From contig NZ_FOAV01000015.1 of the NCBI RefSeq assembly GCF_900109745.1, forward strand, positions 1-64,000: a stretch of DNA of 64,000 nt, written 5' to 3'. This stretch comes from Roseateles sp. YR242. Its GTDB lineage: Bacteria; Pseudomonadota; Gammaproteobacteria; Burkholderiales; Burkholderiaceae_C. This document shows, piece by piece, positions 54,729 through 63,717 of this stretch. Every line of letters begins with the position of its first letter. The first letter of the stretch is position 1. Below the pieces are notes generated by a model, which did no database searches, had not been told where the DNA came from, and worked only from the letters and a program-made list of their open reading frames with translations. The translations under genes were made by a program, and so were the position numbers.

Positions 54729-55068
54729 AGTCCTCGTTCTTGAAGACCAGCTTCACTTCGTGGGTCTGCTTTTCGCCGCTGGGTTCGAAGCGCCAGTCCA
54801 TCAAGGCGCGGGTCACGGCCTTGTCGAACACCTTGCGCGGTTCGGCTTCCAGGATTTCCACGCCGGAGACCTTGCCGTCCGGGTCGATATTCATCTTGGC
54901 GCGCACCGAACCCGAGCTGATCGACTGGCGGGCGGCCTCGGCCGGGAACTCCGGCGGCACTTTCTTCACAATCTTGGGGGTGGCGTGGGCGGCGGTGGCC
55001 AGCAGCATGGCGGCGGCCAGACCCAGCAGGCCGCGGGTCAGGGTCTTGGTGGTCAGGGTGTTGCTCAT
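54727..55068 (-). CDS. periplasmic TonB C-terminal-domain protein
   Basis: A 113-residue protein. Signal peptide (LTRGLLGLAAAMLLATAAHA) followed by a free-standing TonB C-terminal domain: VKKVPPEFPAEAARQSISSGSVRAKMNIDPDGKVSGVEILEAEP and ALMDWRFEP. It lacks the membrane anchor and Pro-rich span of a true TonB, so it cannot transmit energy by itself; such proteins are common but their role is unclear. Start at 55068. Confidence 0.85.
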   Translation of the reverse strand: MSNTLTTKTLTRGLLGLAAAMLLATAAHATPKIVKKVPPEFPAEAARQSISSGSVRAKMNIDPDGKVSGVEILEAEPRKVFDKAVTRALMDWRFEPSGEKQTHEVKLVFKNED

Positions 55069-55147
55069 CTTGAGACCTCGTATGTCCTGGAAGCTTCGGA
55101 TCGGGACTTCGAATCGATCCGAAGGGGGTTGAATGTTTCGGGGTGGA

Positions 55148-56692
55148 TCAGGCGCGGAAGAACCCGACGGCATTCACCAGCCGTGTGGAGCTGTCGCGCA
55201 GCGAGTCGGTCGACTTGGAGAGGGCTTCCACCAGCGTGGTGTTCTGCTGCGTGGTGCGGTCCAGTTCGTTCATGGCGTTGTTCACCACGCCCACGCCAGC
55301 GGCCTGTTCCTGGGCCGAGTGCGAGATTTCCTCGATCAGTTGGCCCATGTTGTTGACCTCGTCCACCACCGAGCGGATGGTGGCACCGGCGTTGTTCACC
55401 AGGGCGGTGCCGTTCTCGACCTTCACCGACGATTCCTGGATCAGCACCTTGATTTCCTTGGCGGCCTGGGCGCTGCGGGAAGCCAGCGCGCGCACTTCGG
55501 ACGCCACCACGGCGAAGCCCTTGCCGTGCTCGCCGGCACGGGCGGCTTCCACGGCGGCGTTCAGTGCCAGGATGTTGGTCTGGAACGCGATGCCGTCGAT
55601 CACGCCGATGATGTCGCCGATCTTGCGCGAGCTGGCACTGATCTCTTCCATCGTGGAGACGACCTGGCTGACCACGTTGCCACCGGCAGAGGCCGACTGG
55701 CGCGCCTTGGAGGCGATGTTGGAGGCCTTGCGGGTCAGCTCGCTGGCACCGTTCAGGTTGGAGGCGATCTGCTCCACCGACGAGGCAGTGTTCTGCAGGC
55801 TGGCCGCGGAGCGGGCGGTGCGGTCCGACAGATCGACGTTGTTGCCGGCGATCTCGTTGGAGTTGTGCGCCACTTCGCTGGCGGCGGCGCTCACGCTGGC
55901 CACAACGCCGGAGAGGGCCTGCTGCATGTCGCGCATGGCGTGCAGCATCTGGGCCAGCTCGTCGCTGCCATGGACTTCGATGTTCTGCGACAGGTCCCCG
56001 GCGCTGATGGCTTGTGCGGCATCCTTGGCCTTGCGGGCCGGCACGATGATGGAGCGGGCGATGGTCAGCCCGCCCACGCCGCCGATCAGCACGGCTACCA
56101 GCACCAGGGCGCCGGTCACGAGGATCGATTGGTTGGCCAGCTTGGCGCCGGATTCGGCCAGCGAGCGTGCATTGGTGAACTGCAGTTCCACCAGGCCCTT
56201 GATGTTTTCCTGGTAGGCCTGCTGGGCCGGGCGCACGTCGGTGATCAGGCTTTCGCGGGCCTCGTCGGGGCTGCCGTCCTGCTGCACCTTGAGGAACTTG
56301 GACACGGCGGCGAAGAACTTGCCCTGGTTGTCATGCACTTGGCCAACGACTTCCTTGTCCTTGGCGTCCGCGACCTTGCCTTCCAGGTCGGCCAGCTGCT
56401 TTTCGCTGTCGGCCAGCGCTTCGGCAATGGCGGCCTTCTGCTTCTTGATCTGGCGGGCTTCGTCCAGCAGCAGCAGGTCGCGCGCCGCGCGGGCGATCAC
56501 ATTGACGTTGCCTTCCAGCGCATTGGCCGCGGAAATCTTCACCAGGCTCGAATTGGCGGTTTGATCCAGGTCGTGGGAGAGGCGGCTGGCGTTGTGGGCG
56601 CCATAGGCACCAATGACGATCAACAGCAGGATGAGCAGTGTGTAGCTCAGCGTCAGGCGTTGCCCGATCCGCAAGCGGGACAAAAACGACAT
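55148..56692 (-). CDS. methyl-accepting chemotaxis protein
   Basis: A 514-residue transducer with TM1 ([18 protein letters not shown]), a periplasmic four-helix-bundle sensor, TM2 ([20 protein letters not shown]), HAMP, and a signalling domain whose tip is [39 protein letters not shown]. Ends in VGFFRA with no receptor-tether pentapeptide. The ATG at 56692 has GAGGGA. Not closely related to the receptor at 22773. Ligand unknown. Confidence 0.95.
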   Translation of the reverse strand: MSFLSRLRIGQRLTLSYTLLILLLIVIGAYGAHNASRLSHDLDQTANSSLVKISAANALEGNVNVIARAARDLLLLDEARQIKKQKAAIAEALADSEKQLADLEGKVADAKDKEVVGQVHDNQGKFFAAVSKFLKVQQDGSPDEARESLITDVRPAQQAYQENIKGLVELQFTNARSLAESGAKLANQSILVTGALVLVAVLIGGVGGLTIARSIIVPARKAKDAAQAISAGDLSQNIEVHGSDELAQMLHAMRDMQQALSGVVASVSAAASEVAHNSNEIAGNNVDLSDRTARSAASLQNTASSVEQIASNLNGASELTRKASNIASKARQSASAGGNVVSQVVSTMEEISASSRKIGDIIGVIDGIAFQTNILALNAAVEAARAGEHGKGFAVVASEVRALASRSAQAAKEIKVLIQESSVKVENGTALVNNAGATIRSVVDEVNNMGQLIEEISHSAQEQAAGVGVVNNAMNELDRTTQQNTTLVEALSKSTDSLRDSSTRLVNAVGFFRA

Positions 56693-57026
56693 GGATTCCC
56701 TCGCATGGAATAAGTTCTTGGTAATGAGAAAGCGGCGCAGGACGCACCCTCTGTCTGCAGCGGCTTCGGTGAAATCATCAACGCCCTGGATCGGGGATCG
56801 CCATGTCGGTTTTGGAGGGGCGTGAATTCTGACGCGCGACTTGCAACTGAATGAAAAAGCCGTATCGATGTCTTGCGGGTTCACCCTATTAGGGTTGTTA
56901 CTGCAATGAAAGCAAAACGTCTCCAAATGATGGAAACGCCATGACTTTTGGGGGTCAGTTGTTGCCGTTGCGCGTACGTTCCAGTTCCGCGTGGTTACGG
57001 CTTGAGGGCCGGGCGGGCGCCCGGAT
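56693..57026. promoter_or_regulatory. leader region of the chemoreceptor gene
   Basis: 334 bases with a less GC-rich part (56840-56940). It contains the palindrome ACCCTATTAGGGT (56884-56896). I found no convincing sigma-28 or sigma-70 pair. Confidence 0.4.
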
Positions 57027-57749
57027 TCAGGGTGCCGTCGCGGCGGCCTGCGCGGCGGAGGAGGGGCGTTGGCCGAAGATGGCGGAGCCCACGCGCACGA
57101 GAGTGGCGCCCTCAAGAATGGCGGCTTCCAGGTCGGCACTCATGCCCATGCTCAGGGTGTCGAGCGCCAGGCCATCCTGGTTGAGTTGCTGCAGTAACCG
57201 GGCGAGCGCGCGGTGGGGTTGACGCTGGGCGTCCAGGGTGTCGGCCGGCTCGGGGATGGCCATCAGGCCGCGCAACTGCAGATGTGGCAGGGCTGCCACT
57301 TCTCGGGCAATGGCGGGCAGTTCTTCCGGTGTCAGGCCGCTCTTGCTGGTTTCGCCGCTGATGTTGACCTGCAGGCAGATCTGCAGCGGGGGCAGGTGGG
57401 CGGGGCGTTGATCGGAGAGGCGCTGGGCGATCTTGAGGCGGTCCACGCTGTGGACCCAGTCGAAGTGTTCGGCCACGACGCGGGTCTTGTTGCTTTGCAG
57501 CGGGCCGATCATGTGCCACTCGACCTGGGCGCGGATATCCGCCAGGGCGGCGATCTTGTCGATGCCTTCCTGCACGTAGTTTTCGCCGAAGCGGTGTTCG
57601 CCCGCCTGGAAGGCGGCACGCACATCTTCGGCCGGAAAAGTTTTTGTTACCACCAGCAGCGTGACGCTGTGCACGGGCCGCGACGCCTGTTCACAAGCAA
57701 GGCCCATGCGGCCGCGCAGCTGTTGTATGTTCTCGGAGATCGTCGCCAT
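57027..57749 (-). CDS. yggS: PLP homeostasis protein, YggS/PROSC family
   Basis: A 240-residue single TIM-barrel PLP-binding protein: [20 protein letters not shown] (PLP Lys), [52 protein letters not shown], and [28 protein letters not shown]. YggS-type proteins buffer pyridoxal phosphate. Divergent from pilT with 25 bases between starts, a conserved arrangement in proteobacteria. Confidence 0.95.
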   Translation of the reverse strand: MATISENIQQLRGRMGLACEQASRPVHSVTLLVVTKTFPAEDVRAAFQAGEHRFGENYVQEGIDKIAALADIRAQVEWHMIGPLQSNKTRVVAEHFDWVHSVDRLKIAQRLSDQRPAHLPPLQICLQVNISGETSKSGLTPEELPAIAREVAALPHLQLRGLMAIPEPADTLDAQRQPHRALARLLQQLNQDGLALDTLSMGMSADLEAAILEGATLVRVGSAIFGQRPSSAAQAAATAP

Positions 57750-57774
57750 AATCGACCAGGCTATTGCTTATCCC

Positions 57775-58818
57775 ATGGACATTACTCAACTGCTGGCATT
57801 CTCGGTCAAGAACAAGGCCTCTGACCTCCACCTCTCGGCCGGACTGCCGCCCATGATCCGGGTGCATGGCGATGTGCGCCGCATCAACGTCGAGCCGCTG
57901 GAACACCGGCAGGTGCACGACATGGTGTACGACATCATGAGCGATGCGCAGCGCAAGGCCTATGAAGAGACGCTGGAATGCGACTTCTCGTTTGAAATCC
58001 AGGGGCTGGCGCGGTTCCGGGTGAACGCGTTCAACCAGAACCGTGGTGCGGGCGCCGTGTTCCGGACCATTCCGTCCAAAATCCTGACGCTGGAGAACCT
58101 GAACGCGCCGAAGGTGTTCGCGGAGCTGGCCTTGAAGCCGCGGGGCATGGTGCTGGTGACCGGCCCGACGGGTTCGGGCAAGAGCACGACGCTGGCGGGG
58201 ATGGTGAACCATCTCAACGAAAACGAGTATGGCCACATCCTCACCATTGAGGATCCGATCGAGTTCGTGCACGAGTCGAAGAAGTGTCTGGTGAACCAGC
58301 GGGAAGTGGGGCCGCAGACGATGAGCTTCTCGAACGCGCTGCGTTCCGCCCTTCGTGAGGATCCGGATGCGATCCTGGTGGGTGAAATGCGGGACCTGGA
58401 AACCATCCGTCTGGCCCTGACGGCTGCAGAAACAGGCCACTTGGTCTTTGGCACGCTGCACACGTCTTCCGCTGCGAAGACGGTGGACCGGATCGTGGAC
58501 GTGTTCCCGGCAGCCGAGAAGGACATGGTCCGGGCGATGTTGTCCGAGTCGCTGGTGGCGGTCATCTCCCAAACGCTGTGCAAGACCAAGGACGGCAGCG
58601 GCCGGGTGGCGGCGCACGAGATCATGCTGGGGACGTCGGCCATCAAGAACCTGATTCGCGAGAACAAGGTGGCGCAGATGTATTCGTCCATCCAGACGGG
58701 TAACAGCCTGGGGATGCAGACGCTGGACCAGAACCTGACCGAACTGGTTCGCCGCAACATCATCGCGCCGTCAGAGGCGCGGGCGAAGGCGAAGTTCCCG
58801 GAGAATTTCCCGGGCTGA
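57775..58818 (+). CDS. pilT: type IV pilus retraction ATPase PilT
   Basis: A 347-residue hexameric ATPase at the inner face of the pilus base. Walker A GPTGSGKSTT, Asp box TIEDPIEFVH, Walker B ILVGEMRD, His box HLVFGTLHTSSA, and the C-terminal retraction segment. The ATG at 57775 is chosen over upstream codons because similarity starts there. pilU follows after a 538-base gap that holds hairpin element C; in many relatives the gap is short. Confidence 0.97.
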   Translation: MDITQLLAFSVKNKASDLHLSAGLPPMIRVHGDVRRINVEPLEHRQVHDMVYDIMSDAQRKAYEETLECDFSFEIQGLARFRVNAFNQNRGAGAVFRTIPSKILTLENLNAPKVFAELALKPRGMVLVTGPTGSGKSTTLAGMVNHLNENEYGHILTIEDPIEFVHESKKCLVNQREVGPQTMSFSNALRSALREDPDAILVGEMRDLETIRLALTAAETGHLVFGTLHTSSAAKTVDRIVDVFPAAEKDMVRAMLSESLVAVISQTLCKTKDGSGRVAAHEIMLGTSAIKNLIRENKVAQMYSSIQTGNSLGMQTLDQNLTELVRRNIIAPSEARAKAKFPENFPG

Positions 58819-59356
58819 TCGTTTTTGCGTTCTCGGGTTTTTTTGGGGGCCCTTTCCTCGGTTTTCTTTGGGGGAGGGCATTTGTCTTTTCGAGGTTCCC
58901 TTGGGGCCTGGGTTTCTGGGCATGCGCCGGAAAGCGCCGGCTCGGCACCCTTTTCCTCCATGTCCCTCCTGTCCCGCTCCGCGGGCCATTCCTTCCTGAT
59001 ACTTACGGAAAAGGGCACCGAACCGTCACTTTCCGAAACCGGTGACTGCACTGGTTGTCATTCAGTGCGGTGCGGTGCAGTGCGGTGACATCGAGTCCCG
59101 AAGGTGTCTTTTTCAACCCCCCGTTACCGTTGTGGCAACTACCGAGAGATGTTGCGGTGCGGAAGAGCGGAAAATGTAAATGCGGCAGGTCTGGCCATGG
59201 GCAGGGCGTGAGGTCTTGGTCCAAAAGCCAGCTGCGGTCGAATTTGTCGCATCGGGAAATGAGTTTCCCGTGCCACATGGATAGACCGCAAAGCCCCCGC
59301 CGCCTATCCTTACCTACTTATTTCGCTACGGCCTCCCGCCCGACAGGACCGCTTTT
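58819..59356. other. 538-base pilT-pilU gap
   Basis: Contains G/T-rich tracts with repeated GGGG and TTTT runs (58830-58920), hairpin element C (58929-59034), and a short GTGCG-type tandem (59065-59088). The last 200 bases are less GC-rich and must contain the pilU promoter if it is expressed separately. No gene seen. Confidence 0.6.
58929..59034 (-). repeat. covarying long-stem hairpin element, copy C
   Basis: Arms 58929-58956 and 59007-59034 (28 nt each) pair with five departures; on the minus strand four of the five are G-U pairs and one is a mismatch. The core 58957-59006 read on the minus strand starts GTAAGTATC, carries CCCGC-GGA-GCGGG where A and B have CCGGC-GGA-GCCGG, and ends ACATGGA. 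It lies between pilT and pilU. Confidence 0.88.
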
Positions 59357-60493
59357 ATGGAACGCGACCAGGCTACCAAGTTCATCAACGACCTGCTGCG
59401 CCTGATGGTGTCGCGCAAGGGCTCCGACCTGTTCCTCACTGCGGATTTCCCGCCCGCGATCAAGGTGGACGGCAAGGTCACCAAGGTGTCGCCCCAACCG
59501 CTGACGGGCCAACACACCCTGCAACTGGCCCGTTCCATCATGAACGACAAGCAGGCCGCCGACTTCGAACGCACCAAAGAGTGCAACTTCGCCATCTCCC
59601 CCCAAGGCATCGGCCGCTTCCGCGTGAATGCCTACATCCAGCAAGGCAGCGTGGCCCTGGTGCTGCGGACCATCCCGGCCACCCTGCCCACCATCCAGTC
59701 CCTTGAGCTGCCCGCCATCCTCCAGGAAGTGGTGCTCACCAAGCGCGGCCTCGTCATCCTCGTCGGCGCGACCGGCTCCGGCAAGAGCACCTCGCTGGCC
59801 GCGATGATCGACCACCGCAACGAGACCACCTTCGGCCACATCATCACCATCGAGGACCCGGTCGAATTCGTGCACCCGCACAAGAACTGCATCGTCAGCC
59901 AGCGGGAAGTGGGCCTGGACACTGAAGGTTGGGAATCCGCGCTGAAGAACACACTGCGGCAGGCGCCCGACGTCATCTTGATGGGCGAAATCCGCGACCG
60001 CGAAACCATGGAACACGCCGTGGCCTTCGCTGAAACCGGCCACCTGTGCATGGCCACCCTGCACGCCAACAGCGCCAACCAGGCGCTGGACCGGATCATC
60101 AACTTCTTCCCCGAAGAACGCCGCGCCCAGCTGCTGATGGACTTGTCCCTCAACCTCAAGTCCATCGTCTCGCAACGCCTGCTGCCCCGCCAGGAAGGCA
60201 AGGGCCGCGTCGCCGCCGTGGAGATCCTGCTCAACACGCCGCTGATTTCGGACCTCATCTTCAAGGGCGAAGTCGGTGAGATCAAGGAAATCATGAAGCG
60301 CTCCCGCGAGCTCGGCATGCAGACCTTCGACCAGGCGCTGTTCGACCTGTACGAGTGGGGCCGCGTGACCTACGAAGATGCCCTGCGCAACGCCGACTCG
60401 GTGAACGACCTGCGCCTGCAGATCAAGCTCAACAGCGAACGCGCTCGCAGCGGCGACCTCTCCTCCGGCACCGAGCACCTGTCCATCGTCTGA
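59357..60493 (+). CDS. pilU: type IV pilus ATPase PilU
   Basis: A 378-residue PilT paralogue: Walker A GATGSGKSTS, TIEDPVEFVH, VILMGEIRD and HLCMATLHANSA. PilU works as an accessory retraction motor that depends on PilT. The C-terminal tail (SGDLSSGTEHLSIV) is typical of PilU. The ATG at 59357 is preceded by AGGACC. Confidence 0.96.
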   Translation: MERDQATKFINDLLRLMVSRKGSDLFLTADFPPAIKVDGKVTKVSPQPLTGQHTLQLARSIMNDKQAADFERTKECNFAISPQGIGRFRVNAYIQQGSVALVLRTIPATLPTIQSLELPAILQEVVLTKRGLVILVGATGSGKSTSLAAMIDHRNETTFGHIITIEDPVEFVHPHKNCIVSQREVGLDTEGWESALKNTLRQAPDVILMGEIRDRETMEHAVAFAETGHLCMATLHANSANQALDRIINFFPEERRAQLLMDLSLNLKSIVSQRLLPRQEGKGRVAAVEILLNTPLISDLIFKGEVGEIKEIMKRSRELGMQTFDQALFDLYEWGRVTYEDALRNADSVNDLRLQIKLNSERARSGDLSSGTEHLSIV

Positions 60494-60670
60494 TCCTGCC
60501 GTCCGGGGCCCCTCGGGCGCCGAGCCGTGCTCCGAGGGTCTGAATGACACGGAGGCAGGGGGCGGCGCCCCTTATGCCCCTTTTGCCCGTTGTGCCGGTT
60601 GCGCCACTCAAGGCTCGCGCCCTTGCGCAGCCAAGCCACAATGGGGTCTCCATCCATTTCGGACTCCTCC

Positions 60671-61573
60671 ATGAGCAGCATTGGCCAGCGCAGCTATACC
60701 GCCACCCCTTCATTTCGCGTCGCCTTCCTGGGCCTGGGCGTGATGGGTTTCCCGATGGCAGGCCATCTGGCCACTGCCGGACAGCAGGTCACCGTCTATA
60801 ACCGTTCGCCTGCCAAGGCCCAGGCCTGGGTGGCCGAGTTCGGCGGTGCGTCGGCGGCTACGCCCCGCGAGGCCGTGCAAGGGGTGGACGTGGTGTTTGC
60901 CTGTGTGGGCAACGATGCAGACCTGCGTTCCGTGGTGCTGGGTGAGACGGGCGCGTTTGCCGGCATGAAGCCAGGCGCTGTCTTCGTGGACCACACCACC
61001 GCGTCTGCGGAGGTGGCACGTGAGCTGCATGCCGAGGCCAAGGCCCGTGGCCTGCATTTTGTGGATGCGCCGGTATCGGGCGGGCAGGCTGGTGCCGTCA
61101 ACGGCGCGCTGACGGTGATGTGTGGGGGTGACCAGGCTGCTTTCGACACCATCCAGCCATTGGCCTTGCACATGGGCAAGGCCGTGACGCGTGTGGGCGA
61201 GGCGGGGGCGGGTCAGTTGGCCAAGATGGTCAACCAGATCTGCATTGCGGGCATTGTGCAGGGGCTGTCGGAAGCCATTGCCTTTGGCCAGCGCAGCGGC
61301 TTGCCGATGGAGCTGGTGCTTGACGTGATCGGCAAGGGTGCGGCCCAGAGCTGGCAGATGGACAACCGTGGCAGGACCATGGTGGCCGACAAATTCGATT
61401 TTGGTTTTGCGGTGGACTGGATGCGCAAGGATCTGGGCCTGGTGCTGGACGAAGCGCGCCGCAACGGCGCCCGCCTGCCACTCACCGCCTTGGTTGATCA
61501 GTTCTACGCCGACGTCCAGGAGATGGACGGCGGAAGGCTGGATACCTCCAGCCTCATCAAGCGCCTACGCTGA
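60671..61573 (+). CDS. NAD(P)-dependent beta-hydroxyacid dehydrogenase
   Basis: A 300-residue member of the 3-hydroxyisobutyrate dehydrogenase/tartronate-semialdehyde reductase family: nucleotide fold FLGLGVMGFPMAGHLA, substrate-binding DAPVSGGQAGAVNGALTVMCGG, catalytic Lys segment GQLAKMVNQICIAG and FDFGFAVDWMRKDLGLVLDEA. Substrate unknown. The start at 60671 follows a weak site. The prophage remnant begins about 80 bases after its stop. Confidence 0.93.
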   Translation: MSSIGQRSYTATPSFRVAFLGLGVMGFPMAGHLATAGQQVTVYNRSPAKAQAWVAEFGGASAATPREAVQGVDVVFACVGNDADLRSVVLGETGAFAGMKPGAVFVDHTTASAEVARELHAEAKARGLHFVDAPVSGGQAGAVNGALTVMCGGDQAAFDTIQPLALHMGKAVTRVGEAGAGQLAKMVNQICIAGIVQGLSEAIAFGQRSGLPMELVLDVIGKGAAQSWQMDNRGRTMVADKFDFGFAVDWMRKDLGLVLDEARRNGARLPLTALVDQFYADVQEMDGGRLDTSSLIKRLR

Positions 61574-61653
61574 TCGTCGAGGGGCCTTGCCTAGGCTCCT
61601 CCATGCATCGAGTCGCGCCGAACGCGCCGAGCGCCGTTCAAGCGGGGCTCTGC

Positions 61654-61863
61654 ATGGCTGACTTCATGAGAGGAGCCAAGGGGAATGTCATGGTCAGCAT
61701 TAATGACCACCCCTACATCCGAGCATGTTTCGAAGGTTTCCAGACACAGCGAATTGACTTCTCATTTTCGGTCGGGAACGCACGACGGACCAGCAAGCGC
61801 CCAATCAGCAGTGAACTGGTCATTACAAGCTGGGACACGGACCAGTCGTGCGGGCTGTTCTGA
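61654..61863 (+). pseudogene. C-terminal fragment of a D12-class DNA adenine methyltransferase
   Basis: About 70 residues from MADFMRGAKGNVMVSINDHP to SSELVITSWDTDQ match the end of Dam/D12 N6-adenine methylases (V-x-S-I-N-D-H-P, x-x-F-x-G-F, E-L-V-I-T). The FxGxG and DPPY catalytic motifs would lie upstream and are absent. These methylases occur in P2-like phages. It marks the left end of the phage remnant. Confidence 0.78.
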
Positions 61864-62009
61864 TCTGAAGTTTCTCATTCCCCTCACTGCTTTCCAGGAC
61901 GTTTCCACTTCAAACCTCCTTTGGGGGGATATTTTCGAAGGTCACAACTTTGTAAAACCTAGCTCCATTCAGACATTCAGGGAGAGTTTGATGAAGAGGA
62001 TCTTTAACT

Positions 62010-62306
62010 GTGCCTGCAAGGCGTTCATCCAACGGCTGCAAACACACCACGGCCAGACTAAAAGGTGCCGGTGCGTTCGCTTGCGGAATGGTCGGCGGTA
62101 AGAAGACCAGTTGGGGGCTTGCTTGCTACGGAGCGATTGACTGGCTCGGGTCAAAGGCGGACGATCGGTGCCTATACGATTACGCATCATGCACTGCCAA
62201 CGGCCTGATTTCCAGTCCGCAAAGTCCGAACTTCTTTTCATCTAGCCTTGATCGACGCGAGCTGACCATTCCGTCGTTGGAGCTGGCGGTTCAGGCCGAG
62301 GATTAA
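62010..62306 (+). CDS. small hypothetical protein in the prophage remnant
   Basis: A 98-residue frame, GTG start, with Gly/Ala-rich LKGAGAFACGMVGGKKTSWGLACYGAIDWLGSK, then DDRCLYDYASC. Codon use is moderately AT-richer than the chromosome. A better ribosome site (GGGAGAG) precedes an ATG at 61991 in a different frame, so a frameshift or another start is possible. Function unknown. Confidence 0.4.
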   Translation: MPARRSSNGCKHTTARLKGAGAFACGMVGGKKTSWGLACYGAIDWLGSKADDRCLYDYASCTANGLISSPQSPNFFSSSLDRRELTIPSLELAVQAED

Positions 62307-62325
62307 TCGCCTGTTCTCTGGGAGA

Positions 62326-63249
62326 TTGAGGAAATTGGGGGTCGTTGAAATAAACAAATCAACAATTGCATATGTCGTCATCGGCGCTGCCGTTGCTTTG
62401 AGCGTTGCAGCCTATTTCATCGACTCAGTTGAAATTCATGCCTCGGTGGAGATCGCTAAGGAAGTGGCTTCTTCGCCATGGCCGAACCAACGATCCCCCT
62501 CGCCCTCCGATCCCAGCCCTGGTACCAAGCAGCTCGGCGGGGGAAATCAGTCTGCGCAGATCGTTCAGTCTCCAAACCGAGTGATCGCTTCTCAGGAAGA
62601 TTTCGGTCAAGCAATTCTCCGAGCCATTAATGGCGGATCGCCAGAAGATGCAGGCAAAGCCGCGTTGTACATCTCGGCGTGCCAAAGCGCGAATCAGCTC
62701 AGAGACGACATAGAGCGACAACGAGGGCGAACCAACATTCCAAACGACAGGATCGGAAGCCTTGCTGCGGGTGCCGAGGATTTAATTCGCCAATGCCAGA
62801 CTGTCACAGAGGACATGAAGCAGCACAGGAAGCAGCTTGCGGAAGTTGCACTTCTCGGAGGAGTAAAGGGCATCGCAACGTCTTATGCGCAGATTGTGAA
62901 CTATGCGCCGGAGGCAGCAATGCGAGGACCGTTGCGAACAAGCCTCCAGGCTGATGCTGCGTCTGGGGACTCAGCGGCCATTTTTGGGCTCGCTTTGCAT
63001 GGCTACGATCTTGGTCTGAGCAGAGTGGAGGCCAGCGCTTACGTTTATCTCGCAAAGGCCACCAGCAAGAACGCCTATCAAACCGAGATGCTGACGATCG
63101 CGACAGACAGAAAGGATTTCCTCCAGCTGACGGACAAGGAGAAGCTAGAGGCGGAGGTACTGAAGAAGAGGATGTTGAGCGAGATGCCGAAGAAACCCGG
63201 CCAATCCGCACTGGATGGGACGTCGTCAGTCCAGGCGGCAAATGGATGA
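62326..63249 (+). CDS. hypothetical membrane-anchored protein in the prophage remnant
   Basis: A 307-residue protein with a single N-terminal membrane helix (STIAYVVIGAAVALSVAAYF), a Ser/Pro-rich linker (about residues 45-80) and a helical C-terminal domain (QSANQLRDDIERQ, GVKGIATSYAQIV, AIFGLALHGYDLGLSRVEASAYVYLAKA). The last part looks like a Sel1/TPR-like helical hairpin. TTG at 62326 is the nominal start; TTG at 62335 is an alternative. Lower GC than the chromosome. Function unknown. Confidence 0.65.
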   Translation: MRKLGVVEINKSTIAYVVIGAAVALSVAAYFIDSVEIHASVEIAKEVASSPWPNQRSPSPSDPSPGTKQLGGGNQSAQIVQSPNRVIASQEDFGQAILRAINGGSPEDAGKAALYISACQSANQLRDDIERQRGRTNIPNDRIGSLAAGAEDLIRQCQTVTEDMKQHRKQLAEVALLGGVKGIATSYAQIVNYAPEAAMRGPLRTSLQADAASGDSAAIFGLALHGYDLGLSRVEASAYVYLAKATSKNAYQTEMLTIATDRKDFLQLTDKEKLEAEVLKKRMLSEMPKKPGQSALDGTSSVQAANG

Positions 63250-63360
63250 TGAACCCTTCCGGGACGGAACATTCCGTTCCTCCAGCCCAATGCCGGTTGA
63301 GTTTCTCTAGCGCGGGCAGACACAGCAGCGCATGACTTCGCGCGAGGCATCCCGCACATT

Positions 63361-63383
63361 GGCGGCTCATCTCTGGAGCCGCC
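63361..63383. terminator. hairpin in the prophage remnant
   Basis: GGCGGCTC (63361-63368), loop ATCTCTG, GAGCCGCC (63376-63383): perfect 8-bp stem before the tail-sheath fragment. No U-tract. Confidence 0.4.
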
Positions 63384-63437
63384 AGCACGACAGGGTTCGT
63401 CCCGGTGCGGGCTCCCCCTTCTATCGCAAGAAGCCCC

Positions 63438-63690
63438 ATGGCACTCGACTCGTACCACCATGGCGTGCGCGTCATCGAAATCTCCGATGGCGTGCGCACC
63501 ATCCGGACCGTCTCCACCGTCATCATCGGTCTGATTGCCACGGCATCCGATGCTGACGACGCGACCTTCCCCAACAACAAGCCGGCGTTGATCACCAACG
63601 TCAACACGGCCATCGGCAAGGCCGGCACGAAGGGAACGCTAGCCGCCGCGCTGGACGCCAACGCGCTGTACAGCCGGGGGCTCACATCAT
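63438..63690 (+). pseudogene. N-terminal fragment of a P2-like phage tail sheath protein (gpFI)
   Basis: The frame begins [20 protein letters not shown] with [19 protein letters not shown] and [19 protein letters not shown], the well-conserved start of P2-type sheath proteins. Homology breaks off near 63680 at a short direct repeat; the frame stays open into the neighbour antisense but no longer resembles the sheath. Only about 80 of the expected 390 or so residues remain. Confidence 0.85.
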
Positions 63691-63717
63691 GGCCCGGCCA
63701 GCCGGGGCTCACATCAT
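63673..63717. repeat. short direct repeat at the right edge of the phage remnant
   Basis: GCCGGGGGCTCACATCAT (63673-63690) and GCCGGGGCTCACATCAT (63701-63717) differ by one G and are separated by ten bases. The right copy includes the stop codon of the BON-domain gene, the sort of place where a phage attachment site or deletion junction would lie. Confidence 0.6.

Noticed and set aside
55133-56713. 526-codon open frame opposite the second chemoreceptor
   Set aside because: Antisense shadow of a conserved receptor gene; the repetitive Gly/His/Leu translation mirrors the receptor's Ala-rich helices.
63332-63556. 74-codon + strand frame before and within the sheath fragment
   Set aside because: Arg/His-rich out-of-frame reading; the sheath frame starting at 63438 has recognisable homology instead.
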